DNA from: Rathayibacter sp. VKM Ac-2760
Lineage (GTDB): Bacteria; Actinomycetota; Actinomycetes; Actinomycetales; Microbacteriaceae
Assembly: GCF_009834185.1 (NCBI RefSeq)
Contig: NZ_CP047173.1
Coordinates: 2,232,001-2,296,000 of the forward strand
Direction: 5' to 3'
Length of the DNA: 64,000 bases
Shown here: one piece after another, positions 33,620 to 42,121 of the stretch
Numbering within the stretch: the first letter of the stretch is position 1
How the letters are laid out: each line of letters begins with the position of its first letter
Notes under the pieces: generated by a model
Seen by the model: only the letters and a program-made list of their open reading frames with translations
Database searches by the model: none
Told to the model about the DNA's origin: nothing
Program-made: the position numbers and the translations under genes

Positions 33620-34416
33620 GGACCGCACCGGGAGTCCCGCGCTGGGTGCTCGTCGTCGCGGCGCTCGGCGGCGCGTTCGTCCTGCTGCCGCTGGCCGGCA
33701 TCCTCTCCCGCGTCGACTGGGCCGGCTTCGTGCCGCTGATCACCTCCGACTCGTCGATCGCGGCGCTGCTGCTCAGCCTGCGCACCGCGGGCGCCGCGAC
33801 CCTGCTCTGCATCGTGATCGGCGTGCCGATGGCGCTCACGCTCGCCCGCACCCGCTTCCCCGGGCAGGGGCTCGTGCGCGCCCTGGTCCTGCTGCCGCTC
33901 GTGCTGCCGCCGGTCGTCGGCGGCATCGCCCTGCTCGCCACGTTCGGCCGGGTCGGGATCCTCGGCGGCACCCTCGAGGCGCTCGGCCTCCGGATCGCCT
34001 TCTCCACCACCGCGGTGATCCTCGCCCAGACCTTCGTGGCGCTGCCCTTCCTCGTGCTCAGCCTGGAGGGAGCGCTCCGCTCGGCCGGCGACCGCTACGA
34101 GAGCGTCGCGGCGACCCTCGGCGCACGGCCCTCGACCGTCCTGCGGCGGGTGACCCTGCCGCTGATCCTGCCGGGGCTGCTCTCCGGCGCGATCCTCTCC
34201 TTCGCCCGCGCCCTCGGCGAGTTCGGCGCGACCCTCACCTTCGCGGGCAGCCTGCAGGGCGTGACCCGCACCCTCCCGCTCGAGATCTACCTCCAGCGCG
34301 AGACCGACCCCGACGCCGCGGTGGCGCTCTCCCTCGTCCTGGTGGTCGTGGCGGTGCTCGTGATCGGGCTCGCCCACCGGCGGCCGCGCGGGGCCCGGGC
34401 GGAGGCGGCGCGGTGA
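33616..34416 (+). CDS. modB: Molybdate ABC transporter permease
   Basis: A 266-residue integral membrane protein with five or six helices. The cytoplasmic EAA loop is ESVAATLGARPSTVLRRVTL and ARALGEFGATLTFAGSL is the ModB signature. The GTG at 33616 overlaps the stop of the Mop/HTH gene by 4 nt, giving translational coupling. It forms the channel with ModC. Confidence 0.93.
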   Translation: MRTAPGVPRWVLVVAALGGAFVLLPLAGILSRVDWAGFVPLITSDSSIAALLLSLRTAGAATLLCIVIGVPMALTLARTRFPGQGLVRALVLLPLVLPPVVGGIALLATFGRVGILGGTLEALGLRIAFSTTAVILAQTFVALPFLVLSLEGALRSAGDRYESVAATLGARPSTVLRRVTLPLILPGLLSGAILSFARALGEFGATLTFAGSLQGVTRTLPLEIYLQRETDPDAAVALSLVLVVVAVLVIGLAHRRPRGARAEAAR

Positions 34417-35528
34417 CGCTCGAGGTCGACGCGCGGCTCGACGCCCGCGGCTTCGACGTCGCGCTGAGGGTCGAGCCGGGCACCACGACCGCGGTCCTCG
34501 GACCGAACGGGGCCGGCAAGTCGACGCTCGTCGGCCTGCTCGCGGGTCTCCTCACCGCCGACGAGGGCCGGGCGACGCTCTCGGGCACGACCCTGTTCGA
34601 CACCGGTCGCCGGCTGCACCTGCCCCCGCACCGCCGGAGCGTCGCGCTGCTCGCCCAGGATCCGCTGCTCTTCCCGCACCTCAGCGTCCTCGACAACGTC
34701 GCCTTCGGCCCGCGGAGCACCGGCGCGAGCCGCGCGGACGCGGCGGCGACCGCCCGCACCTGGCTCGACGCCGTCGACGCCGCGGACCTCGCCGACCGCC
34801 GGCCGGCGCGCCTCTCCGGCGGTCAGGCACAGCGCGTGGCCCTCGCCCGGGCGCTCGCGCCGAGCCCGGAGCTGCTGCTGCTCGACGAGCCGATGGCAGC
34901 CCTCGACGTCTCGGTCGCGCCGTTGCTGCGACGGATGCTGCGCCGCGTCCTCCCCGGTCGCACGACCCTCCTGATCACCCACGACGTGCTCGACGCCTAC
35001 ACGCTCGCGGAACGCGTCGTCGTGCTGCGCGGCGGCCGGGTGATCGAGGACGGCCCGACCCACGAGGTGCTGGAGCGCCCGCAGAACCCGTTCACCGCCG
35101 AGCTCGCTGCACTCAACCTCCTCACCGGCGTCTCCACCGGCAGCGGGCTCCGGACCGACGCGGGCGTCGAGCTGCGGGGTGTCGGGCTGCGGGGTGTCGG
35201 GCTGCGGGGCGTCGAGCTGCGGGTCGCCGACGGCGATGCCCTCGCGGCAGGCAGTCCCGCCGTCGCCGCCTTCCGGCCCTCGGCGGTGTCGGTCGGCGCG
35301 GCAACCCCGGAGGCCCCCGGATTCAACCGCGTGCGCGCGCCGATCCGCGACCTGGAGCGGCGGGGCGACCTGATCCGCGTGCGGGCCGCCGGGATCTCCG
35401 CCGACCTCTCCCCCGCCGAGCTCGCCGGCCTCGGCGCGGGGCTCGGCGACGAGGTCGACTTCGCGATCGACCCGGACGCGGTCGCGCTGTACCCGGCACG
35501 ACCCCCCGCGGGCGGGCACGGAGGGTAG
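34413..35528 (+). CDS. modC: Molybdate ABC transporter ATPase
   Basis: A 371-residue ATPase. Walker A is GPNGAGKST (about residues 30-38), the Q-loop ALLAQD, signature LSGGQAQR, Walker B LLLLDEP and switch His in ITHD. The C-terminal third is a TOBE-like domain (VRAPIRDLERRGDLIRVRA). Between them a linker contains a four-unit 15-bp repeat (VELRG, VGLRG, VGLRG, VELRV). GTG 34413 overlaps the modB stop by 4 nt. A hairpin follows the stop. Confidence 0.93.
   Translation: MTLEVDARLDARGFDVALRVEPGTTTAVLGPNGAGKSTLVGLLAGLLTADEGRATLSGTTLFDTGRRLHLPPHRRSVALLAQDPLLFPHLSVLDNVAFGPRSTGASRADAAATARTWLDAVDAADLADRRPARLSGGQAQRVALARALAPSPELLLLDEPMAALDVSVAPLLRRMLRRVLPGRTTLLITHDVLDAYTLAERVVVLRGGRVIEDGPTHEVLERPQNPFTAELAALNLLTGVSTGSGLRTDAGVELRGVGLRGVGLRGVELRVADGDALAAGSPAVAAFRPSAVSVGAATPEAPGFNRVRAPIRDLERRGDLIRVRAAGISADLSPAELAGLGAGLGDEVDFAIDPDAVALYPARPPAGGHGG
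35169..35228 (+). repeat. 15-bp tandem repeat in the modC linker
   Basis: Four units start at 35169, 35184, 35199 and 35214 (GGGCTGCGGGGTGTC and variants). They keep frame and lengthen the hinge between ATPase and TOBE-like domains. Confidence 0.8.
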
Positions 35529-35544
35529 TCCTCCGCGACCCCGG

Positions 35545-35576
35545 CCGCCGCGCCCGCGGGTCGCTTCGGGCGGCGG
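35545..35576. terminator. Candidate bidirectional terminator after modC
   Basis: CCGCCGCGCCCG (35545-35556) and CGGGCGGCGG (35567-35576) can pair with a 2-nt bulge, between the convergent modC and SDR genes. No U-tract follows, which is usual in high-G+C actinobacteria. Confidence 0.4.
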
Positions 35577-35588
35577 TCCGCCCCGGCG

Positions 35589-36389
35589 TCAGGGGCGCAG
35601 GTAGCGGTCGGCGAGCGCGGGCCGGTGGCCGAGGAGGGCGGCCGACTGCGCCGCGAAGACCGCCTCGAGCAGGGCGTCGTCCTCGATCCCGGGGGCGATG
35701 ACGATCTCGCCGAGGGCGATGCCCGCGAGGGTCGCCGTGACGACGTCCTCGGCCGGCGTCCCGCCGGAGCCCTTCGAGACGGGGCCGGTCGAGACGGCAC
35801 CCGGACAGACCGCGTGCGCGGTGACACCGGTGGCGGCCAGCTCGACCACGAGCGCCTGGGAGAGGGCGACCGCCCCGGTCAGGCTCGCGATCGACAGGGC
35901 GTGCCGCGGCGGGGTCGGCGCCGTCGTCGCCGGGGCGGACAAGACGAGCACGTCGGCGATCGTCACGATCGCGCCCCGGCCCGCGTCGACCATCCCGGGC
36001 AGCGCGGCCCGCGTCAGCAGGGCCGGCGCGAGGGTCCGCAGGGCGAGTATTTCGCGCACGCTCTCGGGGGGCAGCTCGAGGAGGGGCGGGCGGTCCGCGA
36101 GCTCCGCGTGCTGGAGGAGCAGGTCGAGCGGTCGCTCCTCGCAGACGGCGACCACCGTCTCGATCCCGGCGTCGGTCCGGAGGTCGGCGGCGACGATGCG
36201 CACGTCGGCTCGCCCGCTGTCGACTCCCCCGGCGCCGACCGACCCGGTGGGGCGGCCGAGCGAGGCGAGGAGCGCCTCGAGCCGATCGCCGTCCCGGTCG
36301 ACCAGGATCAGGTCGCAGCCGTCGGCCGCGAGGCGCCGTGCGAAAGCGCGGCCGATCACGGAGGTCGCTGCGGTGATGAGGGCGATCAC
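35589..36389 (-). CDS. Degenerate SDR-fold protein in sugar-transport operon
   Basis: A 266-residue Rossmann-fold protein aligned with SDRs but missing their active site. The cofactor loop reads LITAATSVIGRAFA instead of TGxxxGIG, LLLQHAEL replaces NNAG, and PRHALSIASLTGAVALSQAL stands where YxxxK should be, so Tyr and Lys are absent. It may be inactive or bind a nucleotide without reduction. The GTG at 36389 overlaps the DUF624 gene stop (36386-36388), so it is translationally coupled as the last gene of the ABC operon. Confidence 0.82.
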   Translation of the reverse strand: MIALITAATSVIGRAFARRLAADGCDLILVDRDGDRLEALLASLGRPTGSVGAGGVDSGRADVRIVAADLRTDAGIETVVAVCEERPLDLLLQHAELADRPPLLELPPESVREILALRTLAPALLTRAALPGMVDAGRGAIVTIADVLVLSAPATTAPTPPRHALSIASLTGAVALSQALVVELAATGVTAHAVCPGAVSTGPVSKGSGGTPAEDVVTATLAGIALGEIVIAPGIEDDALLEAVFAAQSAALLGHRPALADRYLRP

Positions 36390-37045
36390 TCGGCGACCGC
36401 CCCTGCGGCGGGGTGCTCCCGCGCGCTGAACCCCGGCAGTCGCCCGAAGGCGAAGACCACGGCGCTCGCGGCGAACGGGAGCACGGCGGCGGCGGCCAGG
36501 ACGCCGAGGGCGGGCACGCTCGCCGCGAGCTGGAGCAGCAGGAGCAGCACCGCGCCGAGTAGGAGGGTGCAGAGCGGACGGGCGACGAGCAGCTGCGCCG
36601 CCGTCCGCACCACCCAGCGCGTGCGCTCCTGGAAGTGCGCCCGCACGATCCAGAAGACGAGGCAGAACAGCGTGAAGAGGGCGGAGACGACGAGGAGGAT
36701 CCCGGTCACCGCGACCCCGGTGCCGTCCACCTCGACCGCGCCGAGGACGCGGTGGTCGATCCAGAGCACCCCGCCGACGGCGAGCAGGACGTAGCCCGGC
36801 GTGTTCGCGTGCGGGAACTCCTCGCGCCAGGCTCGCGCGAACGTCGAGACGGTGTGCCGGACGGACCACGACCGGTCGTCCCCGATCAGCCAGGCGCGGT
36901 AGGTGGCGTGCGCGGCGGCGACGGAGGGGAACACGCCGGCCACCACGAGTCCGCGCAGCGAGTACAGCACCGCGGCGGCACTGACGACGAGGACGAGCAG
37001 CACGACCCGGCAGGCGGCCTCGTAGCGCTCGGCGATCGCGGCCAT
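36386..37045 (-). CDS. DUF624 (YesL-like) membrane protein
   Basis: A 219-residue protein with about five helices. The segment FPSVAAAHATYRAWLIGDDR and TFARAWREEFPHAN match DUF624/YesL, a family regularly encoded with CUT1 oligosaccharide importers of the YtcQ-YteP-YtcP type. Its function is unknown. The ATG at 37045 overlaps the upstream permease stop by one base in ATGA-like fashion, showing tight coupling. Confidence 0.88.
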   Translation of the reverse strand: MAAIAERYEAACRVVLLVLVVSAAAVLYSLRGLVVAGVFPSVAAAHATYRAWLIGDDRSWSVRHTVSTFARAWREEFPHANTPGYVLLAVGGVLWIDHRVLGAVEVDGTGVAVTGILLVVSALFTLFCLVFWIVRAHFQERTRWVVRTAAQLLVARPLCTLLLGAVLLLLLQLAASVPALGVLAAAAVLPFAASAVVFAFGRLPGFSAREHPAAGAVAE

Positions 37046-38028
37046 CAGCCCTTCACCGCCCCGACGAGGACTCCCTTGTTGAAGTACCTCTGCAGGAACG
37101 GGTAGAGCACGAGCAGCGGGAGCGTCGAGACGATGATGACGCCGTACTTGATCTGGTCGGCGACCTCCTGCAGCTGCTGCGCGGTCTGGCCGCCGCTGCC
37201 GCCCTGGCCGGCGATCGACTGGTTCGCCAGGAGGATGCTCTGCAGGACGTTCTGCAGCGGCAGGAGCGAGGCGTCGCGCACGAAGACCAGCCCCGTGAAG
37301 TAGTTGTTCCAGTGCCCGACGAAGTAGTAGAGGCCGATCACCGCGATGATCGCGGCGGACAGCGGGAGCACGATCCGCAGGAAGAAGCCGAAGTAGGACA
37401 CCCCGTCGATGCGGGCCGCGTCGTGCAGCTCCTCGGGGATCGAGGTCTCGAAGAAGGACCGGGCGATGATGAGGTTGAACACACTGAGGGCGCCCGGGAG
37501 GATGAAGACCCACATCGAGTTCAGCAGGCCGAGGTCGCGGAAGAGCAGGTAGTTCGGGATCAGGCCGCCGGAGAAGAACAGCGTGACGGCGAACGCCAGG
37601 AGCAGCACCCGCCGCGCGCGGAACTCCGGCCGCGAGAGCGCGAACGCCGCCGGGATCGTGACGAGCAGGTTGAGCGCGGTGCCGACGCCCGCGTAGACCA
37701 GGGAGTTGCGGTAGCCGTTCCAGATCCGCTCGTCCTCGATCAGCCGCTCGTAGCCCGAGAGCCGGAAGCCCTCCGGGATCAGTCCGAGCCGGCCGGCCGA
37801 GACCGCCGTCGGGTCGGAGAACGACGCGACGACGATGAACCAGAGCGGGTAGAGCACCGCGAGCACGACGAGCGCGATCAGGAGACCGGCGACGACGTCG
37901 ATCATCCGGTCGAGCGGCTGCTTGACGGCGGTCCTCCGGCGCCGCCGCCAGGGCGGCGGTCCGGGTCTCCGGCCGCGCTCGCCGGCCTCGGCGACCGCGA
38001 TGCTGCGCGTGTCGATCTGCTGAGCCAT
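37045..38028 (-). CDS. Oligosaccharide ABC permease (LplC/YtcP type)
   Basis: A 327-residue CUT1 permease. A long basic N-terminus (about 40 residues) is followed by six helices; the cytoplasmic EAA motif is ELHDAARIDGVSYFGFFLRI, and GHWNNYFTGLVF is typical of LplC/YtcP proteins. It pairs with the LplB-like permease upstream in the operon. No ATPase gene is present, as expected for systems that share a general MsiK-like ATPase. Gap to the upstream gene is 85 nt and contains a 16-bp tandem repeat. Confidence 0.92.
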   Translation of the reverse strand: MAQQIDTRSIAVAEAGERGRRPGPPPWRRRRRTAVKQPLDRMIDVVAGLLIALVVLAVLYPLWFIVVASFSDPTAVSAGRLGLIPEGFRLSGYERLIEDERIWNGYRNSLVYAGVGTALNLLVTIPAAFALSRPEFRARRVLLLAFAVTLFFSGGLIPNYLLFRDLGLLNSMWVFILPGALSVFNLIIARSFFETSIPEELHDAARIDGVSYFGFFLRIVLPLSAAIIAVIGLYYFVGHWNNYFTGLVFVRDASLLPLQNVLQSILLANQSIAGQGGSGGQTAQQLQEVADQIKYGVIIVSTLPLLVLYPFLQRYFNKGVLVGAVKG

Positions 38029-38059
38029 GGGCTGTGGTCCTGTCCGAGTCGAGGGCTGT

Positions 38060-38098
38060 GGCGCCGAGAGGAGGGGCGCCGAAGAGGAGGGGCGCTGA
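38060..38098. repeat. About 16-bp tandem repeat between permease genes
   Basis: GGCGCCGAGAGGAGG (38060), GGCGCCGAAGAGGAGG (38075) and a partial third unit (38091) lie just past the stop of the LplB-like gene, which is at 38114-38116. Confidence 0.7.
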
Positions 38099-38113
38099 GG
38101 GATGGCCGAGTGC

Positions 38114-39097
38114 CTAGAAGACGCTGGAGCCCGTGGCGCGCTTGGCGAGGTGGTTGGCCACGATCAGGAAGGTGAAGTTGATCACCGTGTTGAACAGGCC
38201 GATCGCGGTCGAGTAGGAGAACTGATTGCTGAGGATGCCGATCTTGTAGGTGTAGGTCGCGATGACCTCCGCGGAGGAGAGGTTCAGCGCGTTCTGCATC
38301 AGGTAGACCTTCTCGAAGCCGACGCTGAGCACCGAGCCCATGTTGAGGATCAACAGGATCGCCGCGGTCGGCAGGATGGTCGGGATGTCGACGTAGCGGA
38401 TCAGCCGCAGCCGCCCGGCGCCGTCGATCCTCGCGGCCTCGTAGAGCGAGGTGTCGACGGTCGAGAGCGCGGCGAGGTAGATGATCGCGTTCCAGCCGCA
38501 GTGCTGCCACACCTCGCTCATCCAGTAGATCGCCGAGAAGGCGTCCGGCTCGGCGAGCAGGTTCTGCCCGGGGAAGAACCGGCCGAGAAGACCGGCCTCG
38601 GGGCGCAGGAAGATGTTGAGCATCGCGACGATCACGACGACCGAGATGAAGTGCGGCATGTAGGTGATCGTCTGCACGAAGCTCTTGAGCCGGCCGGCGC
38701 TGATCTGGTTGATCAGCAGGGCCAGGACGATCGGGGCGATGAAGCCCATCGCGAGCGTCCAGAGGCTGATCTGCACCGTGTTGAGCATGATCGTCGAGAA
38801 CAGCGGTGACTCGAAGAACTGGACGAAGTAGTCGAAGCCGACCCACTCCCCGCCGCTCAGCCCGAGCGCCGGGACGTACTTCCGGAAGGCGAGCTGCAGC
38901 CCGTAGAGCGGCACGTAGGCGAAGACGACGGTGAAGAGGATCGCCGGCAGCACCATCAGCCAGAGCTGCCAGTGGTGGCGCAGGCTGCGGGCGATCCTGG
39001 CGGTCAGCCGATCCGCGGGGGGCCGCGCCCCGGCGAGGGAGAGGGCCGGCGCGACCGACTCCCCCACCGGGGCGGTGTCGAGGGCGGTCCGGCTCAT
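38114..39097 (-). CDS. Oligosaccharide ABC permease (LplB/YteP type)
   Basis: A 327-residue CUT1 permease with six helices. VVFAYVPLYGLQLAFRKYVP begins the family signature, and SLYEAARIDGAGRLRLIRYV is the EAA loop. The ATG at 39097 overlaps the stop of the binding-protein gene by 4 nt. It should form a heterodimeric channel with the LplC-like protein for uptake of an unknown oligosaccharide. Confidence 0.93.
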   Translation of the reverse strand: MSRTALDTAPVGESVAPALSLAGARPPADRLTARIARSLRHHWQLWLMVLPAILFTVVFAYVPLYGLQLAFRKYVPALGLSGGEWVGFDYFVQFFESPLFSTIMLNTVQISLWTLAMGFIAPIVLALLINQISAGRLKSFVQTITYMPHFISVVVIVAMLNIFLRPEAGLLGRFFPGQNLLAEPDAFSAIYWMSEVWQHCGWNAIIYLAALSTVDTSLYEAARIDGAGRLRLIRYVDIPTILPTAAILLILNMGSVLSVGFEKVYLMQNALNLSSAEVIATYTYKIGILSNQFSYSTAIGLFNTVINFTFLIVANHLAKRATGSSVF

Positions 39098-40689
39098 GAG
39101 GCCGCGGTGTAGAGGTCGTACGCCTTCTGCCACAGCTCGACGTTCTGGGTGAGGCCGATCGATTCGAGCTGGCCGACGTACTCGTCCCATTCGGCGTCGA
39201 CGCCACCCTTCGCGATCCACTCCGAGGTCTTCTGCAGGGCGTAGTTGAGGACGGCGGTGTCGTTGTTGCTGACGACCGTCGCGTCCTCGGCCGAGAGGCG
39301 GACGTAGTCGGGCATCAGGTCGCGCACGTGGTCGTAGTTCGAGTACTGCTCGGCGTAGACGTCGTCGACCTCGCGGAGGTCGTCGCGGTTCCAGTCGCCC
39401 TTGAGGGTGACCGAGTCGGGGATCCAGCCGGCCAGCCGGTCGGCGAGCGCCGGGTCGCTGTTGTCCGCGACCGCCGCGCGGTACGCGTCGAGGATCGTGT
39501 AGGTGCTGTTCCCGTCGTCGCTGACGTACTCGCCGATCGCCCCGGTGAACTGCTGGACGGAGTACTTCTCGCTGTAGAGCGCGTTCACGACCTTCCACAC
39601 GCACTCGTCGCCGGCCGCGGCGGCCGACACGGCGAGCTTGCCGCCCTCGTACTCGTTGTTCGAGCCGTCCCAGACCACGTCCTCGGCGGGGATGCTCGCG
39701 GAGGCGGCGGGAGCGGGCATCGCGACGTACTGGTCGCGCAGATCGCCGAAGTCGGCGAGCGACCAGCCGAAGACGACGCCGGTCCGCGCGTTCTGCCCGT
39801 CACCCTTCTGGTCGGCGTAGTACGCCGAGTCGTCCTTCGTCAGCGCCTCGGCCGGGATGAGGCCCGCCGCGAGCAGCCCGTGCAGGTACTCGACGACCTG
39901 CCGGTACTCGTCCGAGACGAGGAAGCTCGCGACCTTCCCGTCGGAGACGTGGATGCCCTGGGCCGACGGTCCCTTATTGAACGAGGTGGGGATGCCGGTC
40001 GAGTTGAGCAGCAGGAACGGGCTGTACCAGCCGAACCCGCCGGTCTCGAGCCGGCGGATGTTGAACGGGATCTCGTCGGCCTGCCCGTTGCCGTTCGGGT
40101 CCTGCGTCTTGAACGCCTCGAGGACCGTCGTCAGCTCGTCCCACGTCGTCGGGACCGCGAGGCCGAGCTTCTCGAGCCAGGCGCGGTTGATCATCATGTG
40201 CTGCCCGGAGCCGGCGTAGCCCTGGCCGCGGGAGGAGGAGAGCGAGTGGATCTCGCCGTTCTCGTTCTCGACCAGCCGGCGCGCATCCGGCTTCTGCTCG
40301 AAGAAGGCGGACACGTTCGGCAGCTCGTCGAGGTGCGTCGCGATGTCCTCGAACAGTCCGGGGTACTGCACCGCGTCGCCCGAGCCGACGGCGCGGATCG
40401 CGATGTCCGGCACGTCTCCCGCCGCGAGCGAGGGGTTCTTCTGCTGCGCCCAGGCGGTGTCGTCGATCGAGTTCCAGTGGACCGTGCAGCCCGTCTCCGC
40501 CGCGAGGGCGCTCGCCCAGGCCGTCTCGCCGACCGGCACCTGGTTCGGGTTCTGCGCGATCAGGACGTCGACCGCGCCGTCATCGGCCTGCGAGCCGGAA
40601 CTCGTGCAGCCGGCGAGGCCCGCGGCGAGCGTGAGCGCGACCGCTCCGGCGACCGACCGCCGGACCAGGATCTTCGTGTCCATCAGCAT
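39094..40689 (-). CDS. Oligosaccharide ABC substrate-binding lipoprotein (LplA/YtcQ type)
   Basis: A 531-residue lipoprotein, long for a binding protein as is usual in the LplA/YtcQ group. Signal peptide with LAAGLAGC (Cys28). Family landmarks are PTTWDELTTVLEAFKTQDPN, the calcium-like DPNGNGQADE loop, and a C-terminus ending ELWQKAYDLYTAAS. Start 40689 is chosen because GGAGAAG lies correctly upstream; ATG 40683 is an alternative. It heads the operon, divergent from a LacI regulator. The frame is open upstream to 40806, but that would wreck the signal peptide. Confidence 0.9.
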   Translation of the reverse strand: MLMDTKILVRRSVAGAVALTLAAGLAGCTSSGSQADDGAVDVLIAQNPNQVPVGETAWASALAAETGCTVHWNSIDDTAWAQQKNPSLAAGDVPDIAIRAVGSGDAVQYPGLFEDIATHLDELPNVSAFFEQKPDARRLVENENGEIHSLSSSRGQGYAGSGQHMMINRAWLEKLGLAVPTTWDELTTVLEAFKTQDPNGNGQADEIPFNIRRLETGGFGWYSPFLLLNSTGIPTSFNKGPSAQGIHVSDGKVASFLVSDEYRQVVEYLHGLLAAGLIPAEALTKDDSAYYADQKGDGQNARTGVVFGWSLADFGDLRDQYVAMPAPAASASIPAEDVVWDGSNNEYEGGKLAVSAAAAGDECVWKVVNALYSEKYSVQQFTGAIGEYVSDDGNSTYTILDAYRAAVADNSDPALADRLAGWIPDSVTLKGDWNRDDLREVDDVYAEQYSNYDHVRDLMPDYVRLSAEDATVVSNNDTAVLNYALQKTSEWIAKGGVDAEWDEYVGQLESIGLTQNVELWQKAYDLYTAAS

Positions 40690-40737
40690 GCGTTTCTTCT
40701 CCATCGAAGGGGTGGGACGGGTAATGGTTGCCTTACC

Positions 40738-40761
40738 GTGATCGGTCACGTGAACGGTCAC
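40738..40761. promoter_or_regulatory. Two abutting LacI-type operators
   Basis: GTGATCGGTCAC (40738-40749) and GTGAACGGTCAC (40750-40761) stand end to end. Each is a near-perfect 12-bp palindrome with the central CG step typical of LacI-family sites. They are 49 bp upstream of the binding-protein start and 39 bp upstream of the lacI-like start. Confidence 0.65.
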
Positions 40762-40799
40762 GGCGGCGGTGCCCACAAGGTAGGCTCGGTCGGGTCGGC

Positions 40800-41978
40800 A
40801 TGTCAAGGCGCGTGTCGCGAAAGCCGAACGAGGGCGCCGCGAGACGCGTGCCGCCGGAACGGATCAGCGTGGATCACTCCCCAGCGCACGAAGCCCCGGC
40901 GCACGAAGCCCCAGCGCACGAAGCCCCGACGGACGACACCGCGATCGGCCGAGCCCGGACCGAGCCCGCCCCCGGGCGGCGCGCCACGATCCGCGACGTC
41001 GCGCGCGAGGCGGGCGTCTCCCGCCAGACCGTGACCCGCGCGATGAACGACATGTCGGAGATCAGCGCCGCCACCCGGGAGCGCGTGCTCGCCGTGAGCG
41101 AGGCCCTCGGCTACGTCCCCAGCCGGTTCGCCGCGAATCTGGCGCGGCAGAAGAGCGTGGCGATCGGCCTCGTCATCACGTCGCTGCGGAACCCCTACTA
41201 CACCGATCTCGCCGCCGATCTGCTCGAGGAGTTCGCCGCGCGCGGCTGGCAGGTCGTCGTGGTCGCCGAGTCGCACGGCGCGGAGGACCGGATCGTCGCC
41301 GACCTGTCCGCCCAGGTCGACGCGATCATCGGCTACTTCCCGCGGGCGAGCGTCGAGTCGATCCGCCGGGCGGCCAGGGGGGTGCCGGTCGTGCTGATCG
41401 AGCGCGAGGCCGAGCTACCCGGCGCGCACTCCATCGCGGTCGACTTCGCGCCGGGGATGCGCGAGCTGGTCGACGGACTGCGCGAGCGCGGGGCGCGCAG
41501 CATCGGCATGATCGATCACGCCGAGCGCGGCGGCTACGCGGCGAGCGAGCGCTGCCTCCGCTACGCGGAGTGCCTCGAGCCCGGCGAGGTCGCGCTCGTC
41601 ACCTCGGGCCAGGAGACGATCGAGGGAGGCGCCGCGGCGTTCGGCGAGCTCGTCGCCGCGCACCCCGGCGTCGACGCCGTCATCGCGTTCAACGACATGA
41701 TGGCGATCGGGGCCCTGCAGCGGGCGAGCAGGCTCGGCCTCCGGGTCCCGCAGGACGTCCGCATCGCCGGCATCGACGGCCTGAGCATCGGGGCGGCGAT
41801 GATCCCGAGTCTGACCTCGCTCGCGATCGACCGCGCCCGCATCGCCCGCTCCGCCGCCGCGATGCTGTCCGAGCTGCTCACCGGCGGGAGCGGCCCGACG
41901 CCGGCCAGGGAGCCGGCGCCGTCGCCGGCGCAGTCGATCGTCATCACGCCCCGCCCCGAGTGGCGCGACAGCGCCTGA
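40800..41978 (+). CDS. LacI-family transcriptional regulator
   Basis: A 392-residue repressor. The helix-turn-helix ATIRDVAREAGVSRQTVTRA lies unusually late (about residue 65), behind an N-terminal extension with a 15-bp tandem repeat encoding AHEAP three times. The periplasmic-binding-like sensor domain follows (SVAIGLVITSLRNPYYTDLA; GVDAVIAFNDMMAIGAL; VRIAGIDGLSIG). It is divergent from the oligosaccharide ABC operon and probably represses it via the sites at 40738-40761. A start nearer the HTH (for example GTG 40869) would remove the extension; no ribosome site decides it. Confidence 0.9.
   Translation: MSRRVSRKPNEGAARRVPPERISVDHSPAHEAPAHEAPAHEAPTDDTAIGRARTEPAPGRRATIRDVAREAGVSRQTVTRAMNDMSEISAATRERVLAVSEALGYVPSRFAANLARQKSVAIGLVITSLRNPYYTDLAADLLEEFAARGWQVVVVAESHGAEDRIVADLSAQVDAIIGYFPRASVESIRRAARGVPVVLIEREAELPGAHSIAVDFAPGMRELVDGLRERGARSIGMIDHAERGGYAASERCLRYAECLEPGEVALVTSGQETIEGGAAAFGELVAAHPGVDAVIAFNDMMAIGALQRASRLGLRVPQDVRIAGIDGLSIGAAMIPSLTSLAIDRARIARSAAAMLSELLTGGSGPTPAREPAPSPAQSIVITPRPEWRDSA
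40884..40928 (+). repeat. 15-bp tandem repeat in the LacI N-terminus
   Basis: GCGCACGAAGCCCCG is repeated three times (40884, 40899, 40914) with one base difference, encoding AHEAP units if the upstream start is used. Confidence 0.85.
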
Positions 41979-41983
41979 GCCGA

Positions 41984-42011
41984 GCGCGGTCACTGCTGCG
42001 CGGTCACTGCT
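41984..42011. repeat. 14-bp tandem duplication
   Basis: GCGCGGTCACTGCT occurs twice in direct succession between the lacI-like stop and the binding-protein remnant; the second copy carries the remnant's stop codon. Confidence 0.75.
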
Positions 42012-42066
42012 GGGCGGCCGTGTACAGGTCGTACGCCCGCTGCAAGACATCGCCCATCAGCGTATG
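42004..42066 (-). pseudogene. C-terminal remnant of a second ABC binding-protein gene
   Basis: Read on the minus strand this gives LMGDVLQRAYDLYTAAQQ then a stop at 42004-42006. It aligns with the C-terminus of the intact binding protein (ELWQKAYDLYTAAS), and the DNA around GTACAGGTCGTACGCC matches. Only about 20 codons remain. It lies on the other side of the lacI-like gene from the intact copy, so a paralogous binding-protein gene was probably lost here. Confidence 0.7.
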
Positions 42067-42121
42067 GTCTCTCGGAAGCCGCCCCTCGGCTCAGGCGCGG
42101 CGTGCACGCGCGATGGCGCGC

